Source: JASHUC01 sp035606175 (GTDB lineage Bacteria > Pseudomonadota > Gammaproteobacteria > Steroidobacterales > Steroidobacteraceae). Taken from it: DNA of 64,000 bases. The notes under the pieces are model-generated. The model was given only the letters and a program-made list of their open reading frames with translations, did not search any database and was not told the DNA's origin. This document shows, one piece after another, positions 15,623-24,106 of the stretch. The stretch's first letter is position 1, and each line of letters starts with the position of its first letter. A program made the position numbers and the translations under genes. The stretch is taken from contig DATNFW010000046.1 in the NCBI GenBank assembly GCA_035606175.1, positions 57,982 to 121,981 on the forward strand, read 5' to 3'.

Positions 15623-18229
15623 ATGAGCCGCACGCTCTGGGCCGCGAGCGCCCGCCATCTGCTCCGCCGTCCGGCCCAACTCATTCTGGCGCTCATCGGA
15701 CTCGCGCTCGGCGTCGCCACCATCACCGCGGTCGATATCGCGACTGCGAGCGCGAATCGAGCGTTCGAGCTTTCGCTCGATGCCGTGAGTGGGCCTGCGA
15801 CGAATGAGATCACCGCCGGCCCCGCGGGACTGGATGAGCAACTCTATATCTCGATCGCGCTCCGCGAGCCCGAGCTTGCACCCGTCCCCCTGCTCGAGGG
15901 CTACGTCACGATCGGGGATGAGGCCTTTCAACTCGTCGGGGTCGATCCGCTCGCCGCGGCGAATGCCTCTGCCGAGCGGGCTGCAGACGGACCGCAGGCC
16001 ATCGGCACACTGCAGGCCGCGGGCGCACCGCGGGCGCAGCAGCCCGCTCCGGGCACCGAGGCTCTAGGCGGCCTCGATGAGCTCAGGCGCTGGCTCACGG
16101 AGCCCGGCGCCGCGATCATGGCTGCAAGCTCCGCCCGGCGCCTGGGGCTTACTGTCGGGAGCCGCTTCGAGATCGCCGCCGGTGGCCGGCCATTCACCGC
16201 GGTGCTCATTGCCGAGGATGCGAGCGGACTGCCGGGCCGCGAGGGATTGATTCTCACAGACATCGCGCAGGCGCAGGAGTGGCTCGGCGCCCGAGGCCGC
16301 CTCTCGAGCATCGAGCTCAGAGCGCCACGGGATGCCGCAGGTCTCGCAGCGCTCACCGAGCTGCGAGCGCAGCTGCCGCACGGCGTCGAGCTGCAGCCGG
16401 TCGGGCGGCGATCGCGCACCAATCTCGACATGACGCGCGCGTTCGCGACGAATCTACACGCGATGAGCCTGCTCGCGCTGCTCGTGGGACTTTTTCTGAT
16501 CTACGGCGCGGTGAGCTTCGCGGTGCTGCAGCGGCGCCGCACCTTCGCCGTGCTGCGTGCACTCGGGGCGACGCGGCTCGAGATCGTTCGCCTCGTCATG
16601 CTGGAGAGCCTGCTTCTCGGAGTGGCAGGGGCCCTCCTCGGCCTCGGGGCCGGAGTCGCGCTCGGGCGGGTCCTCATCGCGCTCGTCTCTCGCACGATCA
16701 ACGATCTGTACTTCGTGGTGGCCGTGAATACCGTGGCGCTGCCGCATGGCGCTCTCGCCACGGCGGTCGGCGCGGGCGTTGTGACTGCGCTCCTAGCGGC
16801 CGTGTTGCCCGCGTGGGAGGCCGCGCGCATCGAGCCGCAGCTCGGATTGAAGCGCTCGACCCTCGAAGTGCGCGCTGCCGCAATCGCACGGGCGCTGGTG
16901 CTCGCGAGCGTGGTGTTCGCGCTCGGCTCGGGAGCCATCGTCCTCATGACGAGCCGAAGTCTGCTTGCAGGATTCGTTGCGCTGTTTCTGCTGCTGCTCG
17001 CCGTTGCGGGCGTGACGCCCGCGCTGCTCGGGGCAGTCGCACAGGCCGGCGCGCGCGTGTGCCGTCGAAGCCCTGTCGGTCGCCTCGCGCTCGGCGGGGT
17101 TGCGAGCTCGCTCAGTCGCACGGGCGTCGCAGTCGCCTCGCTCGGGCTTGCGATCGCCGCGATGATCGGCGTTTCGGTCATGGTGGGCAGTTTTCGCGAC
17201 TCGCTGCACGAGTGGTTGATTCGCACGATGCGCGCGGACCTGTACGTGACCGTACCGGGGCCGGGGTTCGGCCGGCCGGAGCGTCGCATCGAGCCGCGCG
17301 TGCTCGCGGCGCTCACCTCGGTGCCGGGCATTGCGCACTTCACCGCGACTCGCAATGCAATCGTCGACTCTCCCCGCGGTCCCATCTCGATCGCGGCGGT
17401 CTCTTTCACGCCGCAGATGCAAACAGGGATCGAGCTCGTTGGAGAGCGGGACCGCGCGGCGCGGGAGGCTTGGGAAGCGTTCGCACATGGGGCCGTCTTC
17501 ATGGCCGAGCCGCTCGCATGGCGACTCGACATGCACCGCGGAAGCTCGCTGACCCTCGAAACAGCATCCGGCGCGCGGCGCTTCGAGGTGGCTGGACTGT
17601 ATCGGGAGTATGGCAACGGTCGCGGCGGGGTGCTCATGGACCGTGATGTCTACCGGCACTGGTGGGGCGATGAGGGTGTGAGCTCGGTGTCGCTTTCTCT
17701 CGCGCAAGGCGTTGAGCCGGCCGACGTCGTTGCGGCGCTGCGCCGGGCGGCTGCGGGACATCAGGCGATCTTCATCGGCTCGAATGCCGACATTCTGGCG
17801 CTCTCGATGAGCATCTTCGACCGCACGTTCGTCATCACGCGCGTGCTGTACTGGCTTGCGGCGGGTGTCGCTGCGATCGGGCTCACGAGCAGCCTGCTCG
17901 CCTGGGAGCTCGAGCGGGCACGCGAGCTCGGGGTGCTGCGCTCGCTCGGGCTAACACCGGGTGGCGCGGCGGCGCTGATCGAGGCGCAGACGATTTTCAT
18001 GGGGCTCGTCGCATTCGTCGCGGCCGTTCCGGCCGGCCTGCTCGCAGCCGAGCTGCTCGTGACCGTCATCAATCGTCGCGCATTCGGCTGGTTGATCGAC
18101 TTCCATCTGCAGGGTGCGCAGCTAGCAAATGCGTTGTGGCTCGCCGTCGCGGCCGCGGCGGCGGCCGGAGTCTATCCAGCATGGCGAAGTGCGCGCGCCT
18201 CGATTGCGGCCCATCTGCGGGAGGAATGA
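15623..18229 (+). CDS. FtsX-like ABC transporter permease, large two-unit type
   Basis: An 868-residue membrane protein. One N-terminal helix (LILALIGLALGVATITAVDI) is followed by a periplasmic domain to about residue 270, then three helices at 270-410, two more helices at about 410-470, a further helix near 505-525, a second periplasmic domain and a last group of three helices (about 735-860). This duplicated FtsX layout resembles YbbP-type permeases that extract or move lipophilic substrates from the outer leaflet. It follows the ATPase by 15 bp, and its stop overlaps the AttH-like gene (ATGA). The substrate cannot be read from the sequence. Confidence 0.85.
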   Translation: MSRTLWAASARHLLRRPAQLILALIGLALGVATITAVDIATASANRAFELSLDAVSGPATNEITAGPAGLDEQLYISIALREPELAPVPLLEGYVTIGDEAFQLVGVDPLAAANASAERAADGPQAIGTLQAAGAPRAQQPAPGTEALGGLDELRRWLTEPGAAIMAASSARRLGLTVGSRFEIAAGGRPFTAVLIAEDASGLPGREGLILTDIAQAQEWLGARGRLSSIELRAPRDAAGLAALTELRAQLPHGVELQPVGRRSRTNLDMTRAFATNLHAMSLLALLVGLFLIYGAVSFAVLQRRRTFAVLRALGATRLEIVRLVMLESLLLGVAGALLGLGAGVALGRVLIALVSRTINDLYFVVAVNTVALPHGALATAVGAGVVTALLAAVLPAWEAARIEPQLGLKRSTLEVRAAAIARALVLASVVFALGSGAIVLMTSRSLLAGFVALFLLLLAVAGVTPALLGAVAQAGARVCRRSPVGRLALGGVASSLSRTGVAVASLGLAIAAMIGVSVMVGSFRDSLHEWLIRTMRADLYVTVPGPGFGRPERRIEPRVLAALTSVPGIAHFTATRNAIVDSPRGPISIAAVSFTPQMQTGIELVGERDRAAREAWEAFAHGAVFMAEPLAWRLDMHRGSSLTLETASGARRFEVAGLYREYGNGRGGVLMDRDVYRHWWGDEGVSSVSLSLAQGVEPADVVAALRRAAAGHQAIFIGSNADILALSMSIFDRTFVITRVLYWLAAGVAAIGLTSSLLAWELERARELGVLRSLGLTPGGAAALIEAQTIFMGLVAFVAAVPAGLLAAELLVTVINRRAFGWLIDFHLQGAQLANALWLAVAAAAAAGVYPAWRSARASIAAHLREE

Positions 18230-19527
18230 TGTTGTCGGCGGCCAATCGGATGCGAGCGAGGCGGGGAGCGCGAAGATGCGCGGCCGCAGGGGCATTCATC
18301 AGCGGCGCGATACTGCTCACCGCCGCCTGGGCCGCCCCATCACCGCTCGAAGTGCTGCGCAGTGGCGCGTCCGATCGCGGCTTCGAGCGGGCCGAGAGCG
18401 TGCGGGCTTTCGCATTCCCTCAGGACCACGGGCCGCATCCATCATTCAGACACGAATGGTGGTATTTCACTGGACATTTGCAGGCGCGGGACGGCGAGCG
18501 CTTCGGTTTCGAGGTGACCTTCTTCCGCGTGGCGCTGGCTCCGGCAGGCGCCGAGACGCGCGAGTCCGCGGAGGCGTCCACGGCCGGTGAGTCCACGGTT
18601 GGCGAGTCCGTGGCCGGCGAGTCCGTCTCGCAATGGCGCGCGCGCCAGATCTACGTGGCGCATTTCGCGGTCACGGACATCGGTCGCCGCAAGTTTGATT
18701 CGACGCAGCGCGTCGCGCGCGATGCGCTGGGACTTTCCGGCGCGCAGTCATCGCCTTTTCGAGTGTGGCTCGGCGGCTGGTCTGTCGCAGCGCAAGATGA
18801 CGGCAACTGGAGGCTGCGCGCCGGCGACTGCGCGTACCGACTCGATCTTCGTTTGCATCCCCTTTTGCCGCCCGTGCTCAACGGCGATCGGGGTCTCAGC
18901 GTCAAATCCGACGAGCCGGGCAATGCGAGCTACTACTATTCCATTCCGCGCATTGCGGTCGAAGGAGAGATCGTGCGCGGGGTCTGCCCGGGGCGCAGTG
19001 CGGAAGCGGTCGGCGAGCAAGCAAGCGGCGAGCAGGCAATCGGCGAGCAAGGGGGCGGCGCCGCTCGATCGCTCGATGTGCATGGCAACGCGTGGCTCGA
19101 CCGGGAATGGGGCAGCGGGTCGCTCGGCGCTCATCAGGCAGGTTGGGACTGGTTCGCATTGCAGCTCGCGGACGGCAGCGCGCTCATGTTCTATGCGCTG
19201 CGCGACGAGCACGGTGCGCCCGATCGTCACAGCGCAGGCACGTGGGTGGACCGTAGCGGTAGAGCGCATGCGCTCGTCAGCCGCGACGTTCACATCGAAG
19301 TGGTCGATCACTGGACGAGCCCGGACGGCGCGCGCTACCCCTCTCGCTGGAGATTGAGCGTTCCATCGCTCGGACTCGATGTGAGCGCCGTGCCTGTGCT
19401 CGCCGATCAGGAGCTCGAGACGACGCCGCGCTATTGGGAAGGTGACGTGGACGTCGGCGGGACGCTGAACGGAAAGCCGATCTCGGGCGAGGGTTACGTC
19501 GAGCTCGTGGGATACGCGGGGCGATAG
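18226..19527 (+). CDS. AttH/CrtC-like secreted protein (lipocalin-like carotenoid-hydratase fold)
   Basis: A 433-residue exported protein with a hydrophobic signal segment at about residues 20-40. The family core FPQDHGPHPSFRHEWWYFTGHL at about 66-87 and the later LDREWGS and WDWFALQL motifs define the AttH/CrtC (hydroxyneurosporene synthase-like) group. Related genes commonly sit with an ABC ATPase and an FtsX permease, as here, where the start ATG overlaps the permease stop. Two loops carry in-frame 15-bp triplications: GES repeats at 18580-18624 and GEQ repeats at 19012-19056. The enzymatic role is unproven; a hydrolase or hydratase of an exported lipid is possible. Confidence 0.8.
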   Translation: MMLSAANRMRARRGARRCAAAGAFISGAILLTAAWAAPSPLEVLRSGASDRGFERAESVRAFAFPQDHGPHPSFRHEWWYFTGHLQARDGERFGFEVTFFRVALAPAGAETRESAEASTAGESTVGESVAGESVSQWRARQIYVAHFAVTDIGRRKFDSTQRVARDALGLSGAQSSPFRVWLGGWSVAAQDDGNWRLRAGDCAYRLDLRLHPLLPPVLNGDRGLSVKSDEPGNASYYYSIPRIAVEGEIVRGVCPGRSAEAVGEQASGEQAIGEQGGGAARSLDVHGNAWLDREWGSGSLGAHQAGWDWFALQLADGSALMFYALRDEHGAPDRHSAGTWVDRSGRAHALVSRDVHIEVVDHWTSPDGARYPSRWRLSVPSLGLDVSAVPVLADQELETTPRYWEGDVDVGGTLNGKPISGEGYVELVGYAGR

Positions 19528-19535
19528 CAAGAGCC

Positions 19536-19748
19536 ATGGACCGCAAGATCGTCGACTATCACCAGGACGAAGAAGGGGATTGGGTCGCGGAGCTCGACTG
19601 CGGCCATTTCCAGCACGTTCGCCATAACCCGCCCTGGACGAACCGGCCGTGGGTCATCACACCGGAGGGCCGTCGCCGCATGCTCGGTGCCGTGCTCGGA
19701 TGCAACAAGTGCGATCGGCGCGAGCCGCCCGACCGCAGGCCTGCGTAG
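19536..19748 (+). CDS. DUF3565 family protein
   Basis: A 70-residue soluble protein. It contains WVAELDCGHFQHVRHNPPW and ends with a CNKC pair, which together with Cys and His in the first half could bind a metal ion such as zinc. This pattern is that of the DUF3565 family, whose function is not known to me. It begins 8 bp after the AttH-like gene and probably belongs to the same transcript. The ribosome site is weak. Confidence 0.8.
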   Translation: MDRKIVDYHQDEEGDWVAELDCGHFQHVRHNPPWTNRPWVITPEGRRRMLGAVLGCNKCDRREPPDRRPA

Positions 19749-19807
19749 TTCACGGCGCAATCGTCACGATCGCTCGCGATAGAGTCGTGAACAAACGCCG
19801 CCCGCAG

Positions 19808-19858
19808 TTGTCAAATGCAGGATTCGTTCGTACCATACCTCGTATGACAAGGTATGGT
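19808..19858 (+). promoter_or_regulatory. padR promoter with overlapping dyad operator
   Basis: TTGTCA (19808-19813) and TACCAT (19831-19836) are separated by 17 bp, a good sigma-70 arrangement. A perfect 9-bp inverted repeat, ACCATACCT (19832-19840) and AGGTATGGT (19850-19858), surrounds a 9-bp spacer and covers the -10 and the start-site region. A repressor bound here would block RNA polymerase. The adjacent PadR gene is the obvious candidate for the repressor, giving autoregulation. The assignment is inferred from position. Confidence 0.7.
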
Positions 19859-19869
19859 GATCGCGGTCC

Positions 19870-20196
19870 ATGAAGCCCGGAGCTTCACTCATGTCGGGGG
19901 TCCCCGAGCTGGTGGTCCTGAGGCTGCTGGCCGCGCGAGAGATGTATGGATACGAGCTCGCGCGCACCATCCGGGAGACGACGAGCGAAGCGCTTTCGCT
20001 CGGGGAGGGCGTGCTATATCCGGCGCTGCACGCGATGGAGAGCCGCGGATTGCTGAGGACGCGCAGCCGGGCCGTCGCGGGGCGGACGCGCGTCTACTAT
20101 GCGATCACTCCGCGCGGCCGGCGGCGTCTCGAGGTACTGCGTGGAGAGTGGCGCCGGATCGCCGGCGGCGTCGAGGCGGTATTGGCGGGCACTTGA
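19870..20196 (+). CDS. PadR-family transcriptional regulator
   Basis: A 108-residue winged-helix repressor with the family pattern VLRLLAAREMYGYELARTIRE, a recognition helix in LYPALHAMESRGLL and the wing RTRVYYAITPRGRRRLE. The stated start is the first ATG; an internal ATG at 19891 has a better GGAG ribosome site and would give a 101-residue protein, also normal for PadR. A 27-bp dyad just upstream is its likely operator. The next gene, a membrane protein with an N-terminal HAAS-like helical region, follows by 15 bp, the usual PadR partner arrangement. Confidence 0.88.
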   Translation: MKPGASLMSGVPELVVLRLLAAREMYGYELARTIRETTSEALSLGEGVLYPALHAMESRGLLRTRSRAVAGRTRVYYAITPRGRRRLEVLRGEWRRIAGGVEAVLAGT

Positions 20197-20211
20197 CGGA
20201 CGGGCGGGCAG

Positions 20212-20952
20212 ATGAGTCCGAAAAGATTCGCGAGCCTTCCCGAGCGGCTGCTGCGTGCCGGCGTGAGTCCGAGGCGGATCGGACGGCTGCTCGGTGAGAT
20301 CGAGGCTCATTTCGATGATCTCGTGACGGAGCTTCAGGCCTCGGGACTCTCGCGCGCCGAGAGCGAAGCGCGGGCCGAGGAGCGCCTCGGATCCGAGGAT
20401 GCGCTCGTCGCCGACGTCATGGCGCGACCGGAGCTGAGGTCCTGGGCGCGGCGCTGGCCGTGGGCCGCGTTCGTCGTGTTTCCGCTCGTCGGTTTTGCGC
20501 TGCTGTTCGTCGCGTCGATACTCGCGATGGCCGGAGCAGTCGGCCTCTGGGATCACGTCCTCGGCATCGCCCCGATGAATTCGCGGGGCCTGCGGGTCGT
20601 CTGCGAAACGTTCGTTCTGATTGCGCTCTGGGTCGCGCCCCTCGGCGCCGCCGGCGTCGCTTGCCTTCTCGCCGCCCACAGGCGTACGCCCGTCGTTTGG
20701 CCGATCGTCGGATGCGTTCTCGTCGCACTCGTCGGGGCGATGACGAATGCCGGCTTCCAATTCCGCGCGATCGCACCGCACGGGATGCTGAACGCAGGCA
20801 TCGGATTTCCGATCAGGGGCGTTCTCGGGTCGCTGCGCGTCGCGGCGACTCTGGTCACGATCCTCGTCCCGTTCCTCTGGTCCATGCTGCCGAGGGTGCG
20901 CCGTGAGCGTGCGGGGCAGGCGCCGCAGGCGCCTCGACAAGCCCTCGAGTGA
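20212..20952 (+). CDS. Membrane protein with N-terminal HAAS-like (permease-prefix) domain
   Basis: A 246-residue protein. Residues 1-75 are charged and helical (LGEIEAHFDDLVTELQASGLSRAESEARAEERLGS), the pattern of HAAS/DUF1700-type domains that accompany PadR regulators. Four hydrophobic segments follow at roughly 80-110, 130-155, 165-185 and 205-225. It is probably cotranscribed with padR, which may respond to the membrane protein or its ligand. The specific function is unknown. Confidence 0.7.
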   Translation: MSPKRFASLPERLLRAGVSPRRIGRLLGEIEAHFDDLVTELQASGLSRAESEARAEERLGSEDALVADVMARPELRSWARRWPWAAFVVFPLVGFALLFVASILAMAGAVGLWDHVLGIAPMNSRGLRVVCETFVLIALWVAPLGAAGVACLLAAHRRTPVVWPIVGCVLVALVGAMTNAGFQFRAIAPHGMLNAGIGFPIRGVLGSLRVAATLVTILVPFLWSMLPRVRRERAGQAPQAPRQALE

Positions 20953-20967
20953 GGCGAGGTACTGAGC

Positions 20968-21624
20968 TTGCGCCGGCGTGCGAGTCGCTGCGCGATCTTC
21001 GCTGCCGTCGTTGCCGCGCATCTGCTCGCGCTGCACTTTTTTCCGGATTTCCGCCCTCCATCGGAGGGAGGTGATGGGCAGCCGTCGCTCCCCATCACGT
21101 TCTTTCCGGAGATGCGAGCGCGTCAAGAAAGACCTGCGGTGTCGCGACCGCGCTCCCACATTTCGCCGCGGCGACAGATAACGGCCTCGTTGAGGGGGCG
21201 ACCGAAGCACGTGTCCGGCGAGCACATACGAGCGAGCGTAGCGCGCGAAGCGCGCCGCAACCACGCACGCGTCGGTCGACCGTGGATCGACTGGGAGAAG
21301 GAGGCAGATTCCGCGGTCGCCGAAGGTGCGGAGCGTGACGCGGAGGCTGCGCGTCGGGCATCGGCGCTCTCGCGCTGGCGCGAGCACGTGATGCCGGGAC
21401 CCGCACCTCGGCCCCCGGAGTTTCGTTGGGACTATGCGGCCACGCACCGCTTCGTACCCACGATCTCTGGGCTCGTCATCAACATCACCGATAGATGCGT
21501 GATCCTCGTCAACCCGTTCGCGGTCGTTCCGGGCTGCGCCATCGGTCACATCCCCGTCTACGGTGATCTCTTCGCGCACATGGACGACCCGAAAGGCCCC
21601 GGCGACTCGAGTGTGCCGCAATAG
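20968..21624 (+). CDS. Conserved hypothetical protein with N-terminal membrane anchor
   Basis: A 218-residue protein with one hydrophobic N-terminal segment (residues 7-22), a basic and acidic middle likely to be exposed in the periplasm, and a conserved-looking hydrophobic C-terminus LVINITDRCVILVNPFAVVP with two cysteines before the end. I recall similar tails in uncharacterised gammaproteobacterial proteins, but no function. The TTG start has GAGGT about 9 bases upstream and follows the HAAS protein by 15 bp, so it may be part of the padR transcript. Confidence 0.6.
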   Translation: MRRRASRCAIFAAVVAAHLLALHFFPDFRPPSEGGDGQPSLPITFFPEMRARQERPAVSRPRSHISPRRQITASLRGRPKHVSGEHIRASVAREARRNHARVGRPWIDWEKEADSAVAEGAERDAEAARRASALSRWREHVMPGPAPRPPEFRWDYAATHRFVPTISGLVINITDRCVILVNPFAVVPGCAIGHIPVYGDLFAHMDDPKGPGDSSVPQ

Positions 21625-21669
21625 CGCGGTTATCAGCGCAAGGCGAGCGCCGCAGTGATCACTGACGAT

Positions 21670-22563
21670 TCAGCTTCGCAATCCCCACGCCCATGCGCCG
21701 GCGATCGCACCGAGTGCGAGCGCACCGCCCACCCACTGCGGGAGGCGCTCGAGTGCGCGCCGAACGGCGCCCGCGGCGGCCGTCGTGCCGAGCAGCACTC
21801 CGACGCAAAAGCCCGCCAGATGCGCGAAGACATCGGTGTGCTCGCCCGCCGTGCCGAACCAGCCGAGCAGTACGACTCCGGCGATGAGCGGACCCCAGGC
21901 ATGAGCCCAGTGCTGCGGGATGCGGCGCCTCTCCCACCATGAATACGCCGCGAGCAGACCGAGCGCCGTGAAGACGGCCGTCGAGGCTCCCGCCGAGCGA
22001 TTGTCCGGTATCGCGAGCAATCCCTCGATCAGATTCGCCGCGGCCGCGCCGTTGACGATCAGTGCCCATGCGGTGCCGGGACCGAGGAGCCGGCCCGCGA
22101 GCCAGCCGAACCAGATTCCCGCGCCCAGGTTCGCGACGATGTGATCCACATCGAGATGCAGCGTAAGCGCGGTCCACGCGCGCCAGAGCTGGCCGTGCTG
22201 CACGGCGGCGGCATACAGATCGCCCACATCGAAAGCATCGAGACGCCAGAGCCCGCCGTTCACCGCGTACGCGACCCAGAGCAGCACCGCTGCATACGCA
22301 AGACAGCCCACCCAGGCGTGCGGGTGCAATTTCGGAGGTGGAATCGGCGGCAGTGCCCGGGCGGGACGCCGCTCCTCCTCATAACGGATCAGGTGGCCGC
22401 GTGCCTCGGGGAACGCGCGGGTCTCGACGAGCAGCGCGAAATAGCCGTTCGGCGAGATGTGAACGATCTCGCTCGGCACTCCGACCGCGAGCAGGACGAA
22501 AGCGCGTTCCTCGCACTCCGCACGGCGCGCGGACCGAAAGACTTCGACGGCATCGCTCGACAT
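21670..22563 (-). CDS. Rhomboid-family intramembrane serine protease
   Basis: A 297-residue multi-pass membrane protein. The catalytic serine is S194 in GAST and the paired histidine is H248 in VFAHLAGFCVG. H141 and N145 in HLDVDHIVANLG match the HxxxN motif of the family. A soluble N-terminal domain of about 80 residues precedes the six-helix core. I used the ATG at 22563, giving a protein starting MSSDAVEVFRSARRAE; an extension to 22698 overlaps the divergent Nudix gene. No clear ribosome site is seen. Rhomboids cleave substrate helices within the membrane; the substrate is unknown. Confidence 0.88.
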   Translation of the reverse strand: MSSDAVEVFRSARRAECEERAFVLLAVGVPSEIVHISPNGYFALLVETRAFPEARGHLIRYEEERRPARALPPIPPPKLHPHAWVGCLAYAAVLLWVAYAVNGGLWRLDAFDVGDLYAAAVQHGQLWRAWTALTLHLDVDHIVANLGAGIWFGWLAGRLLGPGTAWALIVNGAAAANLIEGLLAIPDNRSAGASTAVFTALGLLAAYSWWERRRIPQHWAHAWGPLIAGVVLLGWFGTAGEHTDVFAHLAGFCVGVLLGTTAAAGAVRRALERLPQWVGGALALGAIAGAWAWGLRS

Positions 22564-22626
22564 GGTCCGCAGCGAATGTAGCGCGTCGGCTGGCGGCTCG
22601 CCCGGGAACGGTGCTTCAATCGGTGC

Positions 22627-23346
22627 ATGGACCCCGACTGGCTCGATCTGGCGAAACGGCTGCAGGCACTGGCTCAGAGCGGACTCGCATTCACTCACGA
22701 TCCGTTCGACCGGGAACGATACGAGACGATCCGCTCGATGGCAGCGGAAATGATCGTCTCCGGCATTGGCGCATCGGCCGAGGCGGTACGCGATCTCGAG
22801 GCGCTGTTTGTCGCGCAGGCCGGCTATGCGACGCCCAAAGTCGATGTGCGCGCCGCAGTCTTTCGCAATGATCGAATCCTGCTCGTCAGAGAGCGCTCCG
22901 ACGGCGGTTGGACGCTACCCGGCGGGTGGGCGGATGTCGGGGACAGCCCCTCCGCCGCCGTGGAACGCGAGGTGCTCGAGGAGGCGGGCTTCCACGTGCG
23001 CGCGGTGAAACTCGCGGCGATCTTTGATCGCAATCGGCATGGCCATACTCCGCATGTCTTTCATATCTGGAAGTTGTTCTTCCTGTGCGAGATCACCGCC
23101 GAGCGCACAGGGAGCGACCGGCGCACGGCTGGCCCCGGGGGCGCGGCTCACACCGAGGGCAGGGCTGGCGGCGAGGGCACGGCCGGCGGCGAGCGCTTGC
23201 AAGCGTCGTGGGCGGAAACCGATGCAGCGGAATTCTTCGCCGAGGATGCCCTCCCGCCGCTGTCGCTCGGGCGCGTAACGGCCGGGCAGATTGCGCACAT
23301 GTTCGATCACCATCGCGATCCGCGGCGACCCACGAGCTTTGACTGA
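22627..23346 (+). CDS. Nudix hydrolase with N-terminal NUDIX_N-type domain
   Basis: A 239-residue protein. Residues 1-60 are helical (WLDLAKRLQALAQSGLAFTHDPFDRERYE), like the domain found in ADP-ribose and NDP-sugar Nudix enzymes. The Nudix box is at about residues 98-121, with GGWADVGDSPSAAVEREVLEEAGF, where Asp takes the place of the first Glu. An insertion rich in Gly, Arg and Thr (about 160-195) interrupts the C-terminal half and looks like a low-complexity expansion (GRAGGEGTAGGER). The gene is divergent from the rhomboid gene, 63 bp apart. Confidence 0.88.
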   Translation: MDPDWLDLAKRLQALAQSGLAFTHDPFDRERYETIRSMAAEMIVSGIGASAEAVRDLEALFVAQAGYATPKVDVRAAVFRNDRILLVRERSDGGWTLPGGWADVGDSPSAAVEREVLEEAGFHVRAVKLAAIFDRNRHGHTPHVFHIWKLFFLCEITAERTGSDRRTAGPGGAAHTEGRAGGEGTAGGERLQASWAETDAAEFFAEDALPPLSLGRVTAGQIAHMFDHHRDPRRPTSFD

Positions 23347-23427
23347 AAGGCGCGGACACCTGACTCGTCCCGCAGGAGATCCCGGCCTTGAGTGGACGAG
23401 TTGCAGCCGTCCAGGCAACATTCGCCA

Positions 23428-24015
23428 ATGGCCAAGGCGAAACGCAAGGCGTCGCAGAGCGGTGCGGCTCGCCCGGCACGTTCCCCGCGGCGCACCGCAA
23501 TCGCGCGCGCACCGACCAATCCCTGGGCCAATGTCGAGCGCGACGGGGCCACGCTTTACATCGGGCAGTTCCTCACGTTTCAAATCATTCGCCTCGCGAA
23601 TGCGGCCAAGGCGAACGTCACGCGCAAGTACCTGGCCGATTTCGGGCTGAGCGTGCCAGAGTGGCGGCTGCTCGCGATGACGGTGCGGTTCGAGCCGGTG
23701 CGCTTCTCCGAGCTCGTCGCGAATAGCAGCATCGACAAGGGCCAGGCGAGCCGCACGCTGCAGGTGCTCACGCGGCGCGGCCTCATCGCGGCGCAGACGC
23801 TCGGCGGCGGACGGCGCCGCTCGGCCGAGAGCGGCGCCCCCGTCATCCTCACCATCACGGGCAAGGGAAGGCGCCTCTACGAGACGCTGTTGCCTGTAGC
23901 GCAGCGCAATCAGGCGCGCCTGCTCTACCTCTTGACGCGCGAGGAGCGCCGAACGCTCTGGATCGTCCTCAACAAGCTCTTTGCCGCCATCGGCGAGCTC
24001 GACGTGCTCGGCTAG
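23428..24015 (+). CDS. MarR-family transcriptional regulator
   Basis: A winged-helix regulator of 195 residues from the ATG at 23428; a GTG at 23392 would add 12 residues and has AGGAGA 13 bases upstream, so the start is open. A basic tail (MAKAKRKASQSGAARPARSPRR) precedes the MarR core: FGLSVPEWRLLAMTV, the recognition helix SIDKGQASRTLQVLTRRGLI and a wing with several arginines. It lies directly before the flavocytochrome pair, which makes it the likely phenolic-responsive regulator of those genes. That role is inferred from position. Confidence 0.85.
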   Translation: MAKAKRKASQSGAARPARSPRRTAIARAPTNPWANVERDGATLYIGQFLTFQIIRLANAAKANVTRKYLADFGLSVPEWRLLAMTVRFEPVRFSELVANSSIDKGQASRTLQVLTRRGLIAAQTLGGGRRRSAESGAPVILTITGKGRRLYETLLPVAQRNQARLLYLLTREERRTLWIVLNKLFAAIGELDVLG

Positions 24016-24106
24016 AGACTCTCTGGCGCGCGGCTTGCGCCCCGTGCGGGACGGCGGTCCGTCCACTATGATCCTCGCGAGTCCATTCGATCATATGGAG
24101 GGCACG

